Shown: positions 1-11,286, counted from the first letter of the stretch. The stretch: 64,000 nt of DNA from an uncultured Nitrospirota bacterium (GCA_913051775.1 CAJXCL010000004.1:1-64000), one strand, 5' to 3'. The notes: generated by a model not told the origin, from the letters alone. A program made the numbers and translations.

Positions 1-103
1 GCTGATTCCGTGTCTTAATAAATTTAAAGAGAGACTGGGCAATTACCATATCTCCAATCCATGATGGACCAACAATCAGGATTTTAATCGGATTATTAAT
101 CAA
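1..103 (-). CDS. waaF: lipopolysaccharide heptosyltransferase II, N-terminal fragment (runs off window)
   Basis: Not in the ORF track. Reverse complement of 1-103 reads (TTG)INNPIKILIVGPSWIGDMVIAQSLFKFIKTRNQ, the typical WaaF N-terminus (ILxVGPSWxGDMVxAQSLF). Its TTG start lies next to the stop of the 105..935 ORF. Confidence 0.75.
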   Translation of the reverse strand, partial: MINNPIKILIVGPSWIGDMVIAQSLFKFIKTRNQ

Positions 104-104
104 T

Positions 105-935
105 TTACAAATATCTGTCTGATGTTTTGGGAAGTTTTCCGGACATAGTCAGATGGCAGAGAGAAAAGTCGAACCTGACCGGATCTGCAGGATCAATTAG
201 CTTTAGAGTTTCAGTAATTTCTCTCGCCATCTTCCATGACGGATTTTTTCTTTTTGATAATGAAAGATAATTTGCCGCTCTCGATATATGGATGTCTAGG
301 GGGATGATGAGTTTGGAGGGGGGAATCTCATTCCAAATCCCAAAATCTACTTCGTCTCCATTTCTTACCATCCATCTTAGGAACAAGTTTAATCTTTTGC
401 AGGGGCTTCCTTTTGCAGGAGACGGGAAAAGAAACAAATAGCTTCTGGGATAAATTTTTCTGCCATAAAGAGGCGTTGTATCGATAGAGCAAAAAAAATC
501 GGTCATCTTTGATAAAGTAATTTTAAGATTACCCTGTGACTTTTGATAATAGGAGTAAAACATTTGTTTCAAAGAACCATATTCCCTACAAATTGTGTGT
601 ATTCCATAGATCATGCAAGCAATGTCTATTCCGCGAGTCATCCGGTAGTTCAGCTTTTTAAACTTGTCTAGTTCACGCTTTGGAGAAAATTTCATTACGT
701 ATTGGTAAGGATTACCTCTCATAGCGGTTAATATACTTTCTATAACTGGCTTAAAAAGATCAATTCGACCATAAGCGAGCGAGGAAGCAATTAATCCTGC
801 TACTTCTATGTCTCTCGGATTTTTATATTTGTGGAGAAACTCAACGGGATCCCGCTTAATATGTTTTTTGAAATCAACCTGACAATATATTTTCTCTAAA
901 ATATTTGTGAGTTTTATTTTATGAGTATTTTTCAT
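105..935 (-). CDS. TIGR02757 (DUF2400) family protein
   Basis: ORF 276 aa; DPVEFLHKYKNPRDIEVAGLIASSLAYGRI motif and C-terminal DPADPVRFDFSLCHLTMSG. Confidence 0.8.
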   Translation of the reverse strand: MKNTHKIKLTNILEKIYCQVDFKKHIKRDPVEFLHKYKNPRDIEVAGLIASSLAYGRIDLFKPVIESILTAMRGNPYQYVMKFSPKRELDKFKKLNYRMTRGIDIACMIYGIHTICREYGSLKQMFYSYYQKSQGNLKITLSKMTDFFCSIDTTPLYGRKIYPRSYLFLFPSPAKGSPCKRLNLFLRWMVRNGDEVDFGIWNEIPPSKLIIPLDIHISRAANYLSLSKRKNPSWKMAREITETLKLIDPADPVRFDFSLCHLTMSGKLPKTSDRYL

Positions 936-1002
936 TTTATTTTACTTTATATTTTTTTAATATAATAATAGAATTTCATAAACCATTACAAGACCTGATT
1001 GA

Positions 1003-1695
1003 ATGGATAAAGGACGAAAATTAAAAAAGCTGATTCAATCCCGCAGAGGAATTATATTTGATTTCGACGGTCTTCTTGTGGATTCAGAACCTTTTCATTA
1101 TAAGGCTTATAATGCGGTTTTCCAGGAATATGGACATACAATAAACCAGGATGAATACTGGATTGAGTTTACTTCCAAAGGAAAGGGCGCGCAAGGAGAA
1201 ATCGATAGGCATAAATTAAAGGGATTAGACCCCAATAAGATTCGCAAAAAAAAATTTATTGTCTATTCTGAGTTTTGCAGGAATGGGGATATATGTTTTT
1301 TCCCTTTGGCAGCAAGACTTATCCATTCGGCGGAGTTAGCTGGATACAAACTGGCCATTGCCTCCGGATCGAGGAATGAAGATATTAGAACCATATTGGA
1401 TTTAAACGGTTACGGAAATACTTTTCACCTGATCATGGGTAAAGAATCTGCGCAGAAAGAAAAACCGGCTCCGGATATTTTTATAAAAACAGCAGAAATA
1501 CTTGGAATAGAGCCGGACAAACTCGTTGTTTTAGAAGATGCTGAAAAGGGGCTCAAAGCGAGCAAAGAAGCCGGCATTCCCTGCGTGATTGTTCGGAATA
1601 AATTAAATCAAAACCTGGAATTTCAGGACGCGGATTTTGTATGCGAAAACCTGGAAGAAGTGGCAGAGGCAATTGAAAATTCTGGACATCTGTAG
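1003..1695 (+). CDS. HAD family hydrolase (beta-phosphoglucomutase-like)
   Basis: IIFDFDGLLVDSEP motif I, LAIASGS motif II, KPAPDIF and VLEDAEKGLKAS motifs. Confidence 0.9.
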   Translation: MDKGRKLKKLIQSRRGIIFDFDGLLVDSEPFHYKAYNAVFQEYGHTINQDEYWIEFTSKGKGAQGEIDRHKLKGLDPNKIRKKKFIVYSEFCRNGDICFFPLAARLIHSAELAGYKLAIASGSRNEDIRTILDLNGYGNTFHLIMGKESAQKEKPAPDIFIKTAEILGIEPDKLVVLEDAEKGLKASKEAGIPCVIVRNKLNQNLEFQDADFVCENLEEVAEAIENSGHL

Positions 1696-1700
1696 CCCTG

Positions 1701-1868
1701 CACTGACGTACTGAAAGTGTTTAGCGAACGCATTCCCCGCTGCTTGTGGCGGGGTTAGAGAGCGAACTTAAAAAAATTATACTCTACGCTGAATATTCCT
1801 TGCGGCTTGCAGAGCTACGAAACTAAGCTTGGCTTTGAGTTCAGCTTTGCCGCAGGGAGCTTCAAAAC
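1701..1868 (+). repeat. interspersed palindromic repeat family A, copy 1
   Basis: GAAAGTGTTTAGCGAACGCATTCCCCGCTGCTTGTGGCGGGGTTAGAGAGCGAACTTAAA...ATACTCTACGCTGAA; shared with copies near 2375, 5701, 17755, 60253, 60891, 62889. Confidence 0.8.
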
Positions 1869-1970
1869 TAATTCACTTCCCGCGTATAATTCTTCTTGAT
1901 ATTTGTACAGAAAACCTGCTATAAACTATTTTTTGAGGTTCTCTAAAAGACATTTTTTTAATCCAATTTT

Positions 1971-2183
1971 ATGAATACCCTCTCTAAATGCAATAAATGC
2001 AAGGGGCCGGTTTTTTTAAACCGTGTCATTGATTCATTCGGCAATTCAGTTGTGTCTCTTAACTGCTGGAATGGCCATTACGAATGGATAGAAATAGAAA
2101 ATATAGAATTTAAAGAAGATATAAAGGTGAAAGAGGCCAGCAAGGATCTAATCCTGCATATAAGCTTTTGCGGTGCAGCGTAA
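1971..2183 (+). CDS. small zinc-ribbon-like hypothetical protein
   Basis: 70 aa ORF beginning MNTLSKCNKCKGPVFLNR; CxxC pair, later C-W-N-G-H. Confidence 0.45.
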   Translation: MNTLSKCNKCKGPVFLNRVIDSFGNSVVSLNCWNGHYEWIEIENIEFKEDIKVKEASKDLILHISFCGAA

Positions 2184-2374
2184 TAAACTTTTTAACAAAT
2201 CTTTTGTTACAACCCCCGTCCTGTCTATGAAAACTGCAAATGCCTCGCACGAGAATAAATAATTCCACAATTTAGAGAAGGTCCGGAAAAACGTAACTTG
2301 TTCGGGACGAGTAAAAATTCCCCTCTACATTAAAAGGGGTGGATCCTAAAAGGAGACGGGGTGTGTTATAAATG

Positions 2375-2540
2375 TTAAAAGTGTTTAGCGAGCGAACTTA
2401 AAACAAAATCATGCTCTACATTGATTTCGACCATCTATGGTCTCAACTTCGGGTGGTTTTTTAAAAGCCATCCAATTTTACCATCATGGTAAAATTGTGA
2501 AGATTTCCCACAGCTTGCTGGGGAGAGCTTCAATTTCTAC
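2375..2540 (+). repeat. interspersed repeat family A, copy 2
   Basis: AAAGTGTTTAGCGAGCGAACTTAAAACAAAATCATGCTCTACATTGA...CCCACAGCTTGCTGGGGAGAGCTTCAA. Confidence 0.7.
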
Positions 2541-2577
2541 CATATACGAGTAATCGAATAGATTTTTTGGAGTTTAG

Positions 2578-3066
2578 ATGATCTTAAAAGGAAAAGGATG
2601 GAAATTTGGATCGAATATTGATACTGATGCGATTATTCCGGCACGGTATTTAAATACATCAGACCCAAAGGAGCTTGCAAAGCATTGCATGGAAGATGCT
2701 GATCCTCAATTCATTCAAAAAATGAATCAAGGAGATATTATTGTGGCGGAAAAAAATTTTGGATGCGGTTCTTCGCGTGAACACGCCCCTATCGCTATAA
2801 AAGAAACTGGAATTTCCTGTGTTATAGCAAAAACATTCGCGAGAATTTTTTACAGAAATTCCTTTAACATGGGTCTTCCAATCTTTGAAAGTGCTGAAGC
2901 ATCAGAAAAAATCGAAACAGGAGATAAAATAGAAGTGGACACCAATGCCGGTATCATAAAAAATATTACAAAAAACCAGACATACAAAACTCAGCCCATA
3001 CCGCCATTTATGCAGGAACTGATAGATGACGGGGGTTTGATTAATCATATTAAAAAGAAACTTTAA
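2578..3066 (+). CDS. leuD: 3-isopropylmalate dehydratase small subunit
   Basis: [31 protein letters not shown] motifs. Confidence 0.95.
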   Translation: MILKGKGWKFGSNIDTDAIIPARYLNTSDPKELAKHCMEDADPQFIQKMNQGDIIVAEKNFGCGSSREHAPIAIKETGISCVIAKTFARIFYRNSFNMGLPIFESAEASEKIETGDKIEVDTNAGIIKNITKNQTYKTQPIPPFMQELIDDGGLINHIKKKL

Positions 3067-3287
3067 ACCACTAACCAAGCTCTCTGCGTCCTCTATGGTA
3101 AACTAAATATCGCTAAATTAATAGAATCTGCTGGCAGCAGATTGCTTTCGCTCTGCTCCCCGACCCCTGACACCCGATTTGGGGTTTTAATAATTCTACA
3201 AAAATGATAAATTGCTACCTTTAGTCTATTTTTTGAGTTTCGATTATTAGAGATTCTAATTTGTTTCTTATTTTTGGTAAAAGGCGG

Positions 3288-3358
3288 CCAAGATTTGCTC
3301 TGCGAAGAACGCCTGCGAAGACTTGAATTCGATATTCGAATTTCTGATTTTATTCTTT
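3288..3358 (+). repeat. interspersed repeat family B (CTGCGAAGACTTGAATTC), copy 1
   Basis: TTGCTCTGCGAAGAACGCCTGCGAAGACTTGAATTC; related to 19846-19918 and 34740-34822. Confidence 0.55.
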
Positions 3359-3379
3359 CAGTAATGGAGAGATAGAGCT

Positions 3380-4465
3380 TTGAGTGATAAACACCAGATA
3401 GCTGTTTTACCCGGTGATGGTATTGGGCCTGAGGTGGTTCGTGAAGGGTTAAAAATATTGTCTGCTGTGGCGGAGAAATTTTGCATTTCTTTTGATCTTC
3501 AAGAAGGAATTATAGGAGGCGCTGCTATTGATAAATACGGGAAGCCATTGCCTCAATCTTCTCTTGATCTGGCAAAAAATGCGGATGCAGTTGTTTTGGG
3601 AGCAGTGGGAGGACCAAAATGGGAAAATCTCGATTATAGAATCAGACCGGAAAGAGCCCTTTTGGGCCTTAGAAACAGGTTAGAGCTATACGCAAATTTA
3701 CGTCCCGCCAAAGTCTTTTCCACACTCATTGACGCTTCAAGTTTAAAAAAAGAAGTCATTGAAAATACAAATATTATGATTGTAAGAGAACTGGTTGGCG
3801 GCATTTACTTTGGAAAACCAAAAGGGGTTGAAAAATTAGAAGATGGAAATGAGAAAGGGGTTAATACTCTTGTCTATACGACCCCGGAAATAAAAAGAAT
3901 CGCAAAAATAGCTTTTGAAGTCGCTTCCAAGCGGAAGAAAAAGGTTCTTTCTGTAGATAAAGCGAATGTACTGGAAAGTACTGAACTGTGGCGAAAAGTC
4001 GTAACGAAAGTCCACGCTGATTATCAAGACATAGAACTTTCTCACATGTATGTGGATAATTGCGCTATGCAGTTGGTAAAAGATCCGAAACAGTTTGATG
4101 TTATTGTAACAACTAATATGTTTGGGGATATTTTAAGTGATGAAGCCGCCATGCTGACCGGTTCTATTGGGATGCTTCCATCAGCAAGTCTAGGTGGGAA
4201 CAATGGAATGTATGAGCCTATTCATGGAAGCGCGCCGGATATCGCTGGTCGAGATATAGCAAACCCCATAGCTACTATCATGTCTATTGCTATGATGTTT
4301 AAATATTCTTTTGGTGTGGATGAGGCATCTGAGGTCATTGAAAGTGCTGTCGAGAAAATACTGCAAAATGGTTATAGAACTAAAGATATTATGGATAACA
4401 GCGGCAAACTGGTGGGGACAAAGGAAATGGGTGACTTGATTTTAAAAGAAATACAGGAGGCATAG
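3380..4465 (+). CDS. leuB: 3-isopropylmalate dehydrogenase (TTG start)
   Basis: [48 protein letters not shown]. Confidence 0.95.
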   Translation: MSDKHQIAVLPGDGIGPEVVREGLKILSAVAEKFCISFDLQEGIIGGAAIDKYGKPLPQSSLDLAKNADAVVLGAVGGPKWENLDYRIRPERALLGLRNRLELYANLRPAKVFSTLIDASSLKKEVIENTNIMIVRELVGGIYFGKPKGVEKLEDGNEKGVNTLVYTTPEIKRIAKIAFEVASKRKKKVLSVDKANVLESTELWRKVVTKVHADYQDIELSHMYVDNCAMQLVKDPKQFDVIVTTNMFGDILSDEAAMLTGSIGMLPSASLGGNNGMYEPIHGSAPDIAGRDIANPIATIMSIAMMFKYSFGVDEASEVIESAVEKILQNGYRTKDIMDNSGKLVGTKEMGDLILKEIQEA

Positions 4466-4526
4466 CCACCAAAGGAACGAAGATACTTCGGAAGAGATAA
4501 TTTGTGTCTTTGAGTCTTAGTGGTTA
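4465..4526 (+). repeat. interspersed inverted repeat family C (CCACxAAG...CTTxGTGG), degenerate copy
   Basis: GCCACCAAAGGAACGAAGATAC...TTTGTGTCTTTGAGTCTTAGTGGTTAA. Confidence 0.6.
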
Positions 4527-4539
4527 AAATTATTGACCA

Positions 4540-5565
4540 ATGACTATTGAAAAGAAAGAAAAATACAATGTTGCCGTTGCAGGTGCAACAGGAGCTGTAG
4601 GAAATGCCATGATAGAGATACTAGAAGAGCGTAATTTTTCGGTGGGTAATCTATTACTGCTCGCGTCGGAGCGATCAGAGGGAAAACTCTTAAAATTTCA
4701 TGGCGAATCGATTGCAGTCCGAACATTGACCCATGATTCATTTGAAGGGATTGATATCGCGCTCTTTTCCGCAGGCTCGGAAAGAAGTAAGGAGTTTGCT
4801 CCTTCGGCTGTTAAGGCAGGCGCTGTGGTTGTCGATAACAGTAGCGCGTTTCGGATGCAGGATGAGGTTCCGTTAGTAGTGCCAGAAGTAAATCCCGAAA
4901 AAATTATAGAGCATCATGGAATTATAGCAAACCCAAACTGTTCTACCATTCAAATGGTTGTTGCTTTAAAACCAATCTATGATAAAGTCGGCATCAAAAG
5001 AATTGTTGTTTCTACTTACCAGGCAGTATCAGGATCAGGGAAAAAGGCAATTGAAGAGCTTTCAATTCAAACTAAAGATGTTTTAAATTTCAAACCCGTG
5101 ATTTGCTCTGTTTATCCGTATCAAATCGCTTTCAACTGTTTGCCGCATATTGATGCTTTTCTGGAAAACGGATACACAAAAGAAGAAGTAAAAATGATTG
5201 ATGAAACGAAAAAAATTTTGGGTGATGAGGCTATTTGTGTAACAGCTACGACCGTACGGGTTCCAGTTTATTCAGGGCATTCTGAGTCAGTTAATATAGA
5301 GACAAAAGATAAAATTTCTGGAGAGGAAGTAAAAAAGCTTCTGTCTAACGCTCCATCCATAAAAGTGCTTGATAATCCTGAAAAATCGGAATATCCTGTA
5401 GCTATTCAAGCTGCCGGAAAAGATGAGGTTTTTGTAGGGAGAATCCGAGAAGATAATTCTATAGAAAAAGGGATAAATCTCTGGATTGTTTCGGATAATA
5501 TCCGAAAAGGGGCGGCTTTAAATGCTGTGCAAATTGCGGAATGCCTGACTGGCTCAGATAAATAA
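4540..5565 (+). CDS. asd: aspartate-semialdehyde dehydrogenase
   Basis: AVAGATGAVGNAMIEIL, NPNCSTIQMVVAL, VSTYQAVSGSG. Confidence 0.95.
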   Translation: MTIEKKEKYNVAVAGATGAVGNAMIEILEERNFSVGNLLLLASERSEGKLLKFHGESIAVRTLTHDSFEGIDIALFSAGSERSKEFAPSAVKAGAVVVDNSSAFRMQDEVPLVVPEVNPEKIIEHHGIIANPNCSTIQMVVALKPIYDKVGIKRIVVSTYQAVSGSGKKAIEELSIQTKDVLNFKPVICSVYPYQIAFNCLPHIDAFLENGYTKEEVKMIDETKKILGDEAICVTATTVRVPVYSGHSESVNIETKDKISGEEVKKLLSNAPSIKVLDNPEKSEYPVAIQAAGKDEVFVGRIREDNSIEKGINLWIVSDNIRKGAALNAVQIAECLTGSDK

Positions 5566-5700
5566 TTTTTCCTGAAACTATATGATGCAAATATGGACGA
5601 ACTGATAGGAAAAATTTTATCAACATCGGATCCGGATTTCATTAATTTTATAAAAAAACATCAGAATATTTTTAAAACCAATCATCTGTCAAACGAACCT

Positions 5701-5757
5701 TAAAAGAGCTTAGCGGGTGCATTCTTGCGGCTTTTTCCGCGGGGAGTTTGAAATTCA
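5701..5757 (+). repeat. interspersed repeat family A, copy 3 (short)
   Basis: AAAAGAGCTTAGCGGGTGCATTCTTGCGGCTTTTTCCGCGGGGAGTTTGAAA. Confidence 0.55.
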
Positions 5758-5772
5758 TAGAGCTGTTTTAGT

Positions 5773-6630
5773 ATGGGTAAAATTGGAGTTATTGGAGGAA
5801 GCGGTCTTTATGAAATGGAGGCGCTTAAAAATAAAAAATCTGTTAAGATTGATACCCCATTTGGTTCTCCTTCTGATAAATACATCACCGGACGCCTAAA
5901 TTCAAAAGAAGTGGTTTTTTTGCCCAGGCATGGCAGTGGACATGGTATCTTACCATCCGAATTAAATTTTAAAGCCAATATTTTCGGGATGAAAGTCCTT
6001 GGTGTGGATCGAATCCTTTCTGTAAGCGCTGTGGGGAGTTTAAAAAAGGAAATAGTTCCCGGAGATATAGTCATTCCATTTCAATTCTACGATCATACGA
6101 GGTTCAGACCAAGTACGTTTTTCGGTAATGGCATTGTCGGTCATTTGTCTTTTGCTGATCCTATTTGTCTTGATACCGCCCATGTTGTGTTGCAGGCAGC
6201 CCAAGAAGCAGGAGCTAAAGTACACAAAGGCGGAACCTACATTTGTATTGAAGGACCTCAATTTTCAACACGAGCGGAATCCAATATTTATAGAAGTTGG
6301 GGAATGGATGTTATTGGAATGACTAATGTAAATGAGGCTAAGTTGGCACGAGAAGCAGAAATGTGTTATGCAACTATAGCACTTTCAACAGACTATGATT
6401 GCTGGTACGAAGAAGAGGAGAGTGTAACCGCTGAATCGGTAATAGAGGTAATTAAAAAAAATGTTCAAATGGCACGGGAAATTATAGCTGAAAGTGTTGC
6501 CATGCTACCTGAAAAAAGAATATGCACGTGTGTAAATATGTTGAAAAATGCTGTTATGACAGACCCGAATATTATTCCGGATGAGATTAAAAAAAATTTA
6601 AAACCTATTATAGGAAAGTACATTAAATGA
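5773..6630 (+). CDS. mtnP: S-methyl-5'-thioadenosine phosphorylase
   Basis: [72 protein letters not shown]. Confidence 0.93.
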   Translation: MGKIGVIGGSGLYEMEALKNKKSVKIDTPFGSPSDKYITGRLNSKEVVFLPRHGSGHGILPSELNFKANIFGMKVLGVDRILSVSAVGSLKKEIVPGDIVIPFQFYDHTRFRPSTFFGNGIVGHLSFADPICLDTAHVVLQAAQEAGAKVHKGGTYICIEGPQFSTRAESNIYRSWGMDVIGMTNVNEAKLAREAEMCYATIALSTDYDCWYEEEESVTAESVIEVIKKNVQMAREIIAESVAMLPEKRICTCVNMLKNAVMTDPNIIPDEIKKNLKPIIGKYIK

Positions 6631-7907
6631 TCACAAAATCAGAAACGTTATTTTGTGAAGCACAAAAATTTATTCCCGGAGGGGTAAACAGCCCTGTCAG
6701 GGCATTTAAATCAGTTGATATGTCTCCGCTTTTTATTAAAAAGGCTTTAGGCTCAAAGATCACTGATGTGGATGACAATGAGTATATAGATTATGTTGGG
6801 TCATGGGGGCCTCTTATACTTGGACATACGCACCCTGATGTAGTTGTAGCTCTTGAAAACGCGTTATCAAACGGCACCAGCTATGGTGCGCCAACTGAAA
6901 TAGAAACACAATTGGCTAAACTGGTTATTCAGGCGGTTCCCTCTATTGAAATTGTAAGGATGGTAAATTCAGGGACAGAAGCATCCATGAGCGCTATCAG
7001 GTTAGCTCGTGGATATACCGGTAGGAAAAAGATAATCAAATTTGAAGGATGTTACCATGGGCATGTCGATTCTTTGCTGGTTAAGGCTGGATCAGGAGCT
7101 TCTACACTTGGAATCCCGGACAGTCCCGGTATTACTGAAGATCTGGCCAAGCTGACAATTACACTACCTTTTAATGATATTGAGAAGGTGAAAGAATGTT
7201 TTCAAAAAGAAGGGGATCAGATTGCCTGCATTATCCTGGAGCCGATTGCCGGCAATATGGGTGTCATCCCTCCTGAAAAAGGATTTCTTGAAGGTTTAAA
7301 AAAAATTACAGAACAATACAAATCGATTTTAATATTTGATGAAGTTATGACTGGTTTCCGAGTGGCCTTTGGCGGAGCACAGGAATTTTACCAGATTACT
7401 CCGGATTTGACTTGCCTGGGAAAAATTATTGGAGGAGGCCTTCCGGTTGGGGCCTATGGTGGTAAGAAGGAAGTAATGAACCACATTGCTCCGTTAGGGC
7501 CTGTATATCAGGCAGGGACATTGTCAGGAAATCCATTAGCCATGACAGCAGGCATAGCGACTCTAAACCTTATTTCGAGAAACGGATTTTATGAAGACCT
7601 CGATCAAAAAGCTGAGTATCTTTGTTCCGAATTGAAATCTCTTGCTGAAGAAAAAGGGCTTCCTGTCTATTTTACAAGAGTAGGTTCGATGTTTTCTTCG
7701 TTCTTTACAGACAATCAGGTCAAAAACTACGAAGATGCAAAAAAGTCGAATCTCACCATGTTTACAAAATATTTTCAAAATATGCTGAATAACGGTATCT
7801 ATCTTGCCCCATCCCAGTTTGAAGCCGGTTTTATATCTTCAGCACATACGCGAGAAGATATAGATAAAACTCTTGATGCAGCGCGAGCATCATTTAAACA
7901 AATTTAG
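6627..7907 (+). CDS. hemL: glutamate-1-semialdehyde 2,1-aminomutase
   Basis: [58 protein letters not shown]; start overlaps mtnP stop. Confidence 0.96.
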   Translation: MITKSETLFCEAQKFIPGGVNSPVRAFKSVDMSPLFIKKALGSKITDVDDNEYIDYVGSWGPLILGHTHPDVVVALENALSNGTSYGAPTEIETQLAKLVIQAVPSIEIVRMVNSGTEASMSAIRLARGYTGRKKIIKFEGCYHGHVDSLLVKAGSGASTLGIPDSPGITEDLAKLTITLPFNDIEKVKECFQKEGDQIACIILEPIAGNMGVIPPEKGFLEGLKKITEQYKSILIFDEVMTGFRVAFGGAQEFYQITPDLTCLGKIIGGGLPVGAYGGKKEVMNHIAPLGPVYQAGTLSGNPLAMTAGIATLNLISRNGFYEDLDQKAEYLCSELKSLAEEKGLPVYFTRVGSMFSSFFTDNQVKNYEDAKKSNLTMFTKYFQNMLNNGIYLAPSQFEAGFISSAHTREDIDKTLDAARASFKQI

Positions 7908-8066
7908 GGTTTTTAGACATGATAAAAGGATAGACTGGATTCTTCTCGTTCCCAATCTCCAGATTGCGAACGAGTACTTGTCTGCGTTTATCTGTGAATT
8001 CATGTCTCCGCAGATATTCTTCTATGGAAGAATATCTGCAGCTAAAATCTGCATCCCACTAAACTT

Positions 8067-9362
8067 ATGAGCAAAATAATAAGAATTTACGGGAGAGAAA
8101 TAATTGATTCCAGAGGCAATCCCACTGTAGAGGTGGATATGACTCTGGAAAGCGGTGCTTTAGGCAGGGCGTCTGTGCCATCCGGCGCATCAACCGGGTC
8201 ACGGGAAGCATTAGAATTGCGTGATCAGGATAACAAATATTTTAACGGCAAAGGTGTCAGAAAAGCGGTAGATCATATAAATAATATTATTGCGGCTGAA
8301 CTTGTTGGGCAGGATGCCTCTGATCAAACCTTAATTGATCAATTAATGATTGACTTAGATGGTACTGAGAACAAATCCAAATTAGGTGCTAATGCTATTT
8401 TAGGCGTGTCTTTAGCAGCCGCAAAAGCAGTTGCCATGGATTGTGATAAGCCTCTGTATCAATATATTGGAGGAGATAACGCAAAAGAATTACCTGTTCC
8501 GATGATTAATATAATTAATGGCGGAAGTCATGCCGACAACAATGTGGATATTCAGGAATTTATGATTATGCCTGTAGGATCCAAAAATATAAAATCAGCC
8601 ATTCGAACAGGATCGGAGATATTCCATGCCTTAAAAAAAGTGTTAAATAAAAAGGGATACAATACAGCAGTTGGTGATGAGGGTGGATTCGCACCTAACT
8701 TAAAATCAAATGTCGAAGCTGTGGAAGTTATTCTTGAGGCTGTTGAACAGGCCGGTTATTCAGCGGGACAGGATGTTTTTGTAGCATTAGACCTCGCTGC
8801 AAGTGAATTTTATAAAGATGGGAAATATATATTGTCTGCCGAATCCTCACCCAACAAATCTTCTCAGGAAATGATTGCGTTTTATGAGGACTGGGTCAGG
8901 CAGTACCCGATTCTGTCCATAGAAGATCCCCTGGCAGAAGATGACTGGGAGGGCTGGAAAGAGCTGACAAATCGTCTTGGCAGAAAAGTCCAGGTGGTGG
9001 GAGACGATATTTTTGTAACGAATACAAAGATTATAAAAAAAGGAATTGAACAAAAAATAGCAAACTCTGTTTTAATAAAACTTAACCAGATTGGGACGCT
9101 GACAGAAACGTTTGATGCGGTAAAAATGGCAAAGATGGCAGATTACACGGTTATAGTATCGCACCGTTCCGGTGAGACCGAAGACTCCACCATTGCGGAT
9201 CTATCTGTCGCCCTGAACGCTGGACAAATAAAAACCGGTTCCATGTCAAGAACTGATCGCGTGGCAAAATACAACCAGCTGATAAGAATTGAAGAAGAAT
9301 TGGGAAATTCATCCGTTTACAAAGGGAAAGAAATTTTTTATAATCTTTTACAGGAGGAGTAA
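8067..9362 (+). CDS. eno: enolase
   Basis: [70 protein letters not shown]. Confidence 0.97.
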   Translation: MSKIIRIYGREIIDSRGNPTVEVDMTLESGALGRASVPSGASTGSREALELRDQDNKYFNGKGVRKAVDHINNIIAAELVGQDASDQTLIDQLMIDLDGTENKSKLGANAILGVSLAAAKAVAMDCDKPLYQYIGGDNAKELPVPMINIINGGSHADNNVDIQEFMIMPVGSKNIKSAIRTGSEIFHALKKVLNKKGYNTAVGDEGGFAPNLKSNVEAVEVILEAVEQAGYSAGQDVFVALDLAASEFYKDGKYILSAESSPNKSSQEMIAFYEDWVRQYPILSIEDPLAEDDWEGWKELTNRLGRKVQVVGDDIFVTNTKIIKKGIEQKIANSVLIKLNQIGTLTETFDAVKMAKMADYTVIVSHRSGETEDSTIADLSVALNAGQIKTGSMSRTDRVAKYNQLIRIEEELGNSSVYKGKEIFYNLLQEE

Positions 9363-9366
9363 AAAT

Positions 9367-9669
9367 TTGTTGACCGTGAATAAAGTTATATTAGCCGTTT
9401 GCTTAGCGGTATTTGTTTCCCTTTTTTCTTTTGCTGTCTTTAATAATAAGGGAATATTAAGAACCACGGACTTAAACCGTAAATTAGATGATATTAAAAT
9501 CAGCATTAGTCGTTTGGAAAATGAAAACCAGGTGCTGGTAGAGGCAATACATTCTTATAAGTCGGAAGATTTTCAAATAGAAAAAATCGCTCGGGAAGAC
9601 CTTGGCATGGCAAAAAAAAACGAAGTCATAATTAAAATTGTTAAAGAGAAAAAGTATAAGTCTAAATAA
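9367..9669 (+). CDS. ftsB: septum formation initiator family protein (FtsB/DivIC-like)
   Basis: Track ORF starts at 9289, but an AGGAGGAG ribosome site at about 9352 points to TTG at 9367. Single TM followed by coiled coil and IARExLGMAKKNEVI. Confidence 0.75.
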   Translation: MLTVNKVILAVCLAVFVSLFSFAVFNNKGILRTTDLNRKLDDIKISISRLENENQVLVEAIHSYKSEDFQIEKIAREDLGMAKKNEVIIKIVKEKKYKSK

Positions 9670-9884
9670 GTTTACATTCCAAATATCTTCTGTTGAAACA
9701 ATACCATATTCATAATTTTTTCAATATGAAATGTGGTTACTCAAGTGAAGGATTACCTTATTTCTTTTCTATAGCGCTTTTGTGGTAAAGCTTAGCTAAT
9801 TAAATTTATTTTTATTGCGACTGCGCCGAGTTATACTATTACATTATAAAAACTTTTTTTTTGAGGATATTTTTCCTTAGTTCT

Positions 9885-9935
9885 TCAGGGTGGTAGTCCT
9901 ATTTGGTTGTGGCAAGTTGCGACGTTATACTATAA
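9885..9935 (+). repeat. interspersed repeat family D (GGTAGxxCTATTTxxTTGxGGC), copy
   Basis: TTCTTCAGGGTGGTAGTCCTATTTGGTTGTGGCAAGTTGCGACGTT aligns to 11350-11405. Confidence 0.55.
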
Positions 9936-9995
9936 TGTAATAATTATTTACTATAAAATTTAAATACAATAGTATTTTTTTGAGGGAGGAAAATT

Positions 9996-10700
9996 ATGGA
10001 AAGAACATTAGCATATTCACGGGATCAGGTAGTGGAAGAACAGAAAAGGTTTATTCTGAGAGTTTACAATTGGATGACCTCAGGACTCTGTGTTACGGGT
10101 TTTGTAGCCTACTATGTTTCTCTGAGTGATTTTCTGCTCGGATTAATCCATGGCAACCCTGTCATCTTTTTCGGACTCATTTTGGCTGAACTGGGTTTGG
10201 TATTTTACCTCGCGTCCGCAGTAATGAGAATGAGCGCTCAGACGGCAATGATCACATTCCTCGGGTATGCTGCGTTGAACGGTCTGACTTTTTCCTTCAT
10301 CTTCATTGCTTATACACAGTCTTCCATTGCGTCGGCCTTTCTGGTTACTGCTGGCACCTTTGGGGCCATGAGTGTTTACGGGTACACCACGAAAAAAGAC
10401 CTCACGTCCTGGGGCGGTTTCTTCTTCATGGGGCTTATCGGAATAATTATAGCTTCCTTTGTTAATATGTTTTTGCAGAGCTCAATGATTTATTGGCTGA
10501 CCACGTATGCCGGAGTTCTGGTTTTTGTCGGCTTGACAGCTTATGACACGCAAAAGATAAAGGAGATGAATATATTGGGAAATGAAGGCACTGACGAAGA
10601 CACCAAAGAGGCTATCTCCGGTGCACTCAGACTTTATCTTGATTTTATTAACCTGTTCCTGATGATTCTGAGGATAATGGGTGGCAGCAGAAGCGACTAA
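9996..10700 (+). CDS. Bax inhibitor-1/YccA family membrane protein
   Basis: Seven hydrophobic segments; TAYDTQKIKEMNILGN and ALRLYLDFINLFLMILRIMG; GAGGGAGG Shine-Dalgarno upstream. Confidence 0.93.
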   Translation: MERTLAYSRDQVVEEQKRFILRVYNWMTSGLCVTGFVAYYVSLSDFLLGLIHGNPVIFFGLILAELGLVFYLASAVMRMSAQTAMITFLGYAALNGLTFSFIFIAYTQSSIASAFLVTAGTFGAMSVYGYTTKKDLTSWGGFFFMGLIGIIIASFVNMFLQSSMIYWLTTYAGVLVFVGLTAYDTQKIKEMNILGNEGTDEDTKEAISGALRLYLDFINLFLMILRIMGGSRSD

Positions 10701-11286
10701 GAAAAATATCTATCTTGCCTCAACATCTCCCAGGCGAGAATCAATTCTTAAGGAACTGCTGGAACCATTCCATCTATCCTTTACAAGCGTTAGTCCCACA
10801 TTTAAAGAAGTTATAAACGGCTACCCATCAAAAGAGCTTGTTGCTCTTAACGCGAAGGGGAAAGTAACAACTCTCCAATCCGAAATAGATAACGGATCAT
10901 TACTTATAGGGGCTGATACGGTCGTTTGTATTGGAAATGACATCATCGGAAAACCGAATAATAAAAATGAGGCAAGGAAGTCCCTCAAAAAGCTAAGCGG
11001 CAGAAGCCATTCTGTTTTTACAGGAGTGACGGTTTTAGATACAGCATCCAAAAAGCTCTTTGAAGGTTATGAAGAAACAATTGTAACTTTCCATGAATTA
11101 ACAGAGAAAGATATCGAATCGTATGTTACCACCTCAGAATCCATGGACAAAGCCGGCGCGTACGGGATACAGGGACGTGGTGCGATATTTGTAAAAAAAA
11201 TTAATGGCGGGTATTCAAATGTTGTGGGATTGCCCGGGGAGCTGACATTGTCTCTGTTAAAACAAGCCGGCCTTTTCTCTAACTAG
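10681..11286 (+). CDS. maf: Maf family nucleotide pyrophosphatase
   Basis: IYLASTSPRRESILKEL, LIGADTVVCIGNDIIGKP, GAYGIQGRGAIFVKKINGGYSNVVGLP. Confidence 0.93.
   Translation: MAAEATKKNIYLASTSPRRESILKELLEPFHLSFTSVSPTFKEVINGYPSKELVALNAKGKVTTLQSEIDNGSLLIGADTVVCIGNDIIGKPNNKNEARKSLKKLSGRSHSVFTGVTVLDTASKKLFEGYEETIVTFHELTEKDIESYVTTSESMDKAGAYGIQGRGAIFVKKINGGYSNVVGLPGELTLSLLKQAGLFSN

Noticed and set aside
8847-9053. 68-aa minus-strand ORF inside eno, and similar short antisense ORFs in other genes
   Set aside because: Contained in well-supported genes and lacking motif or ribosome-site support.
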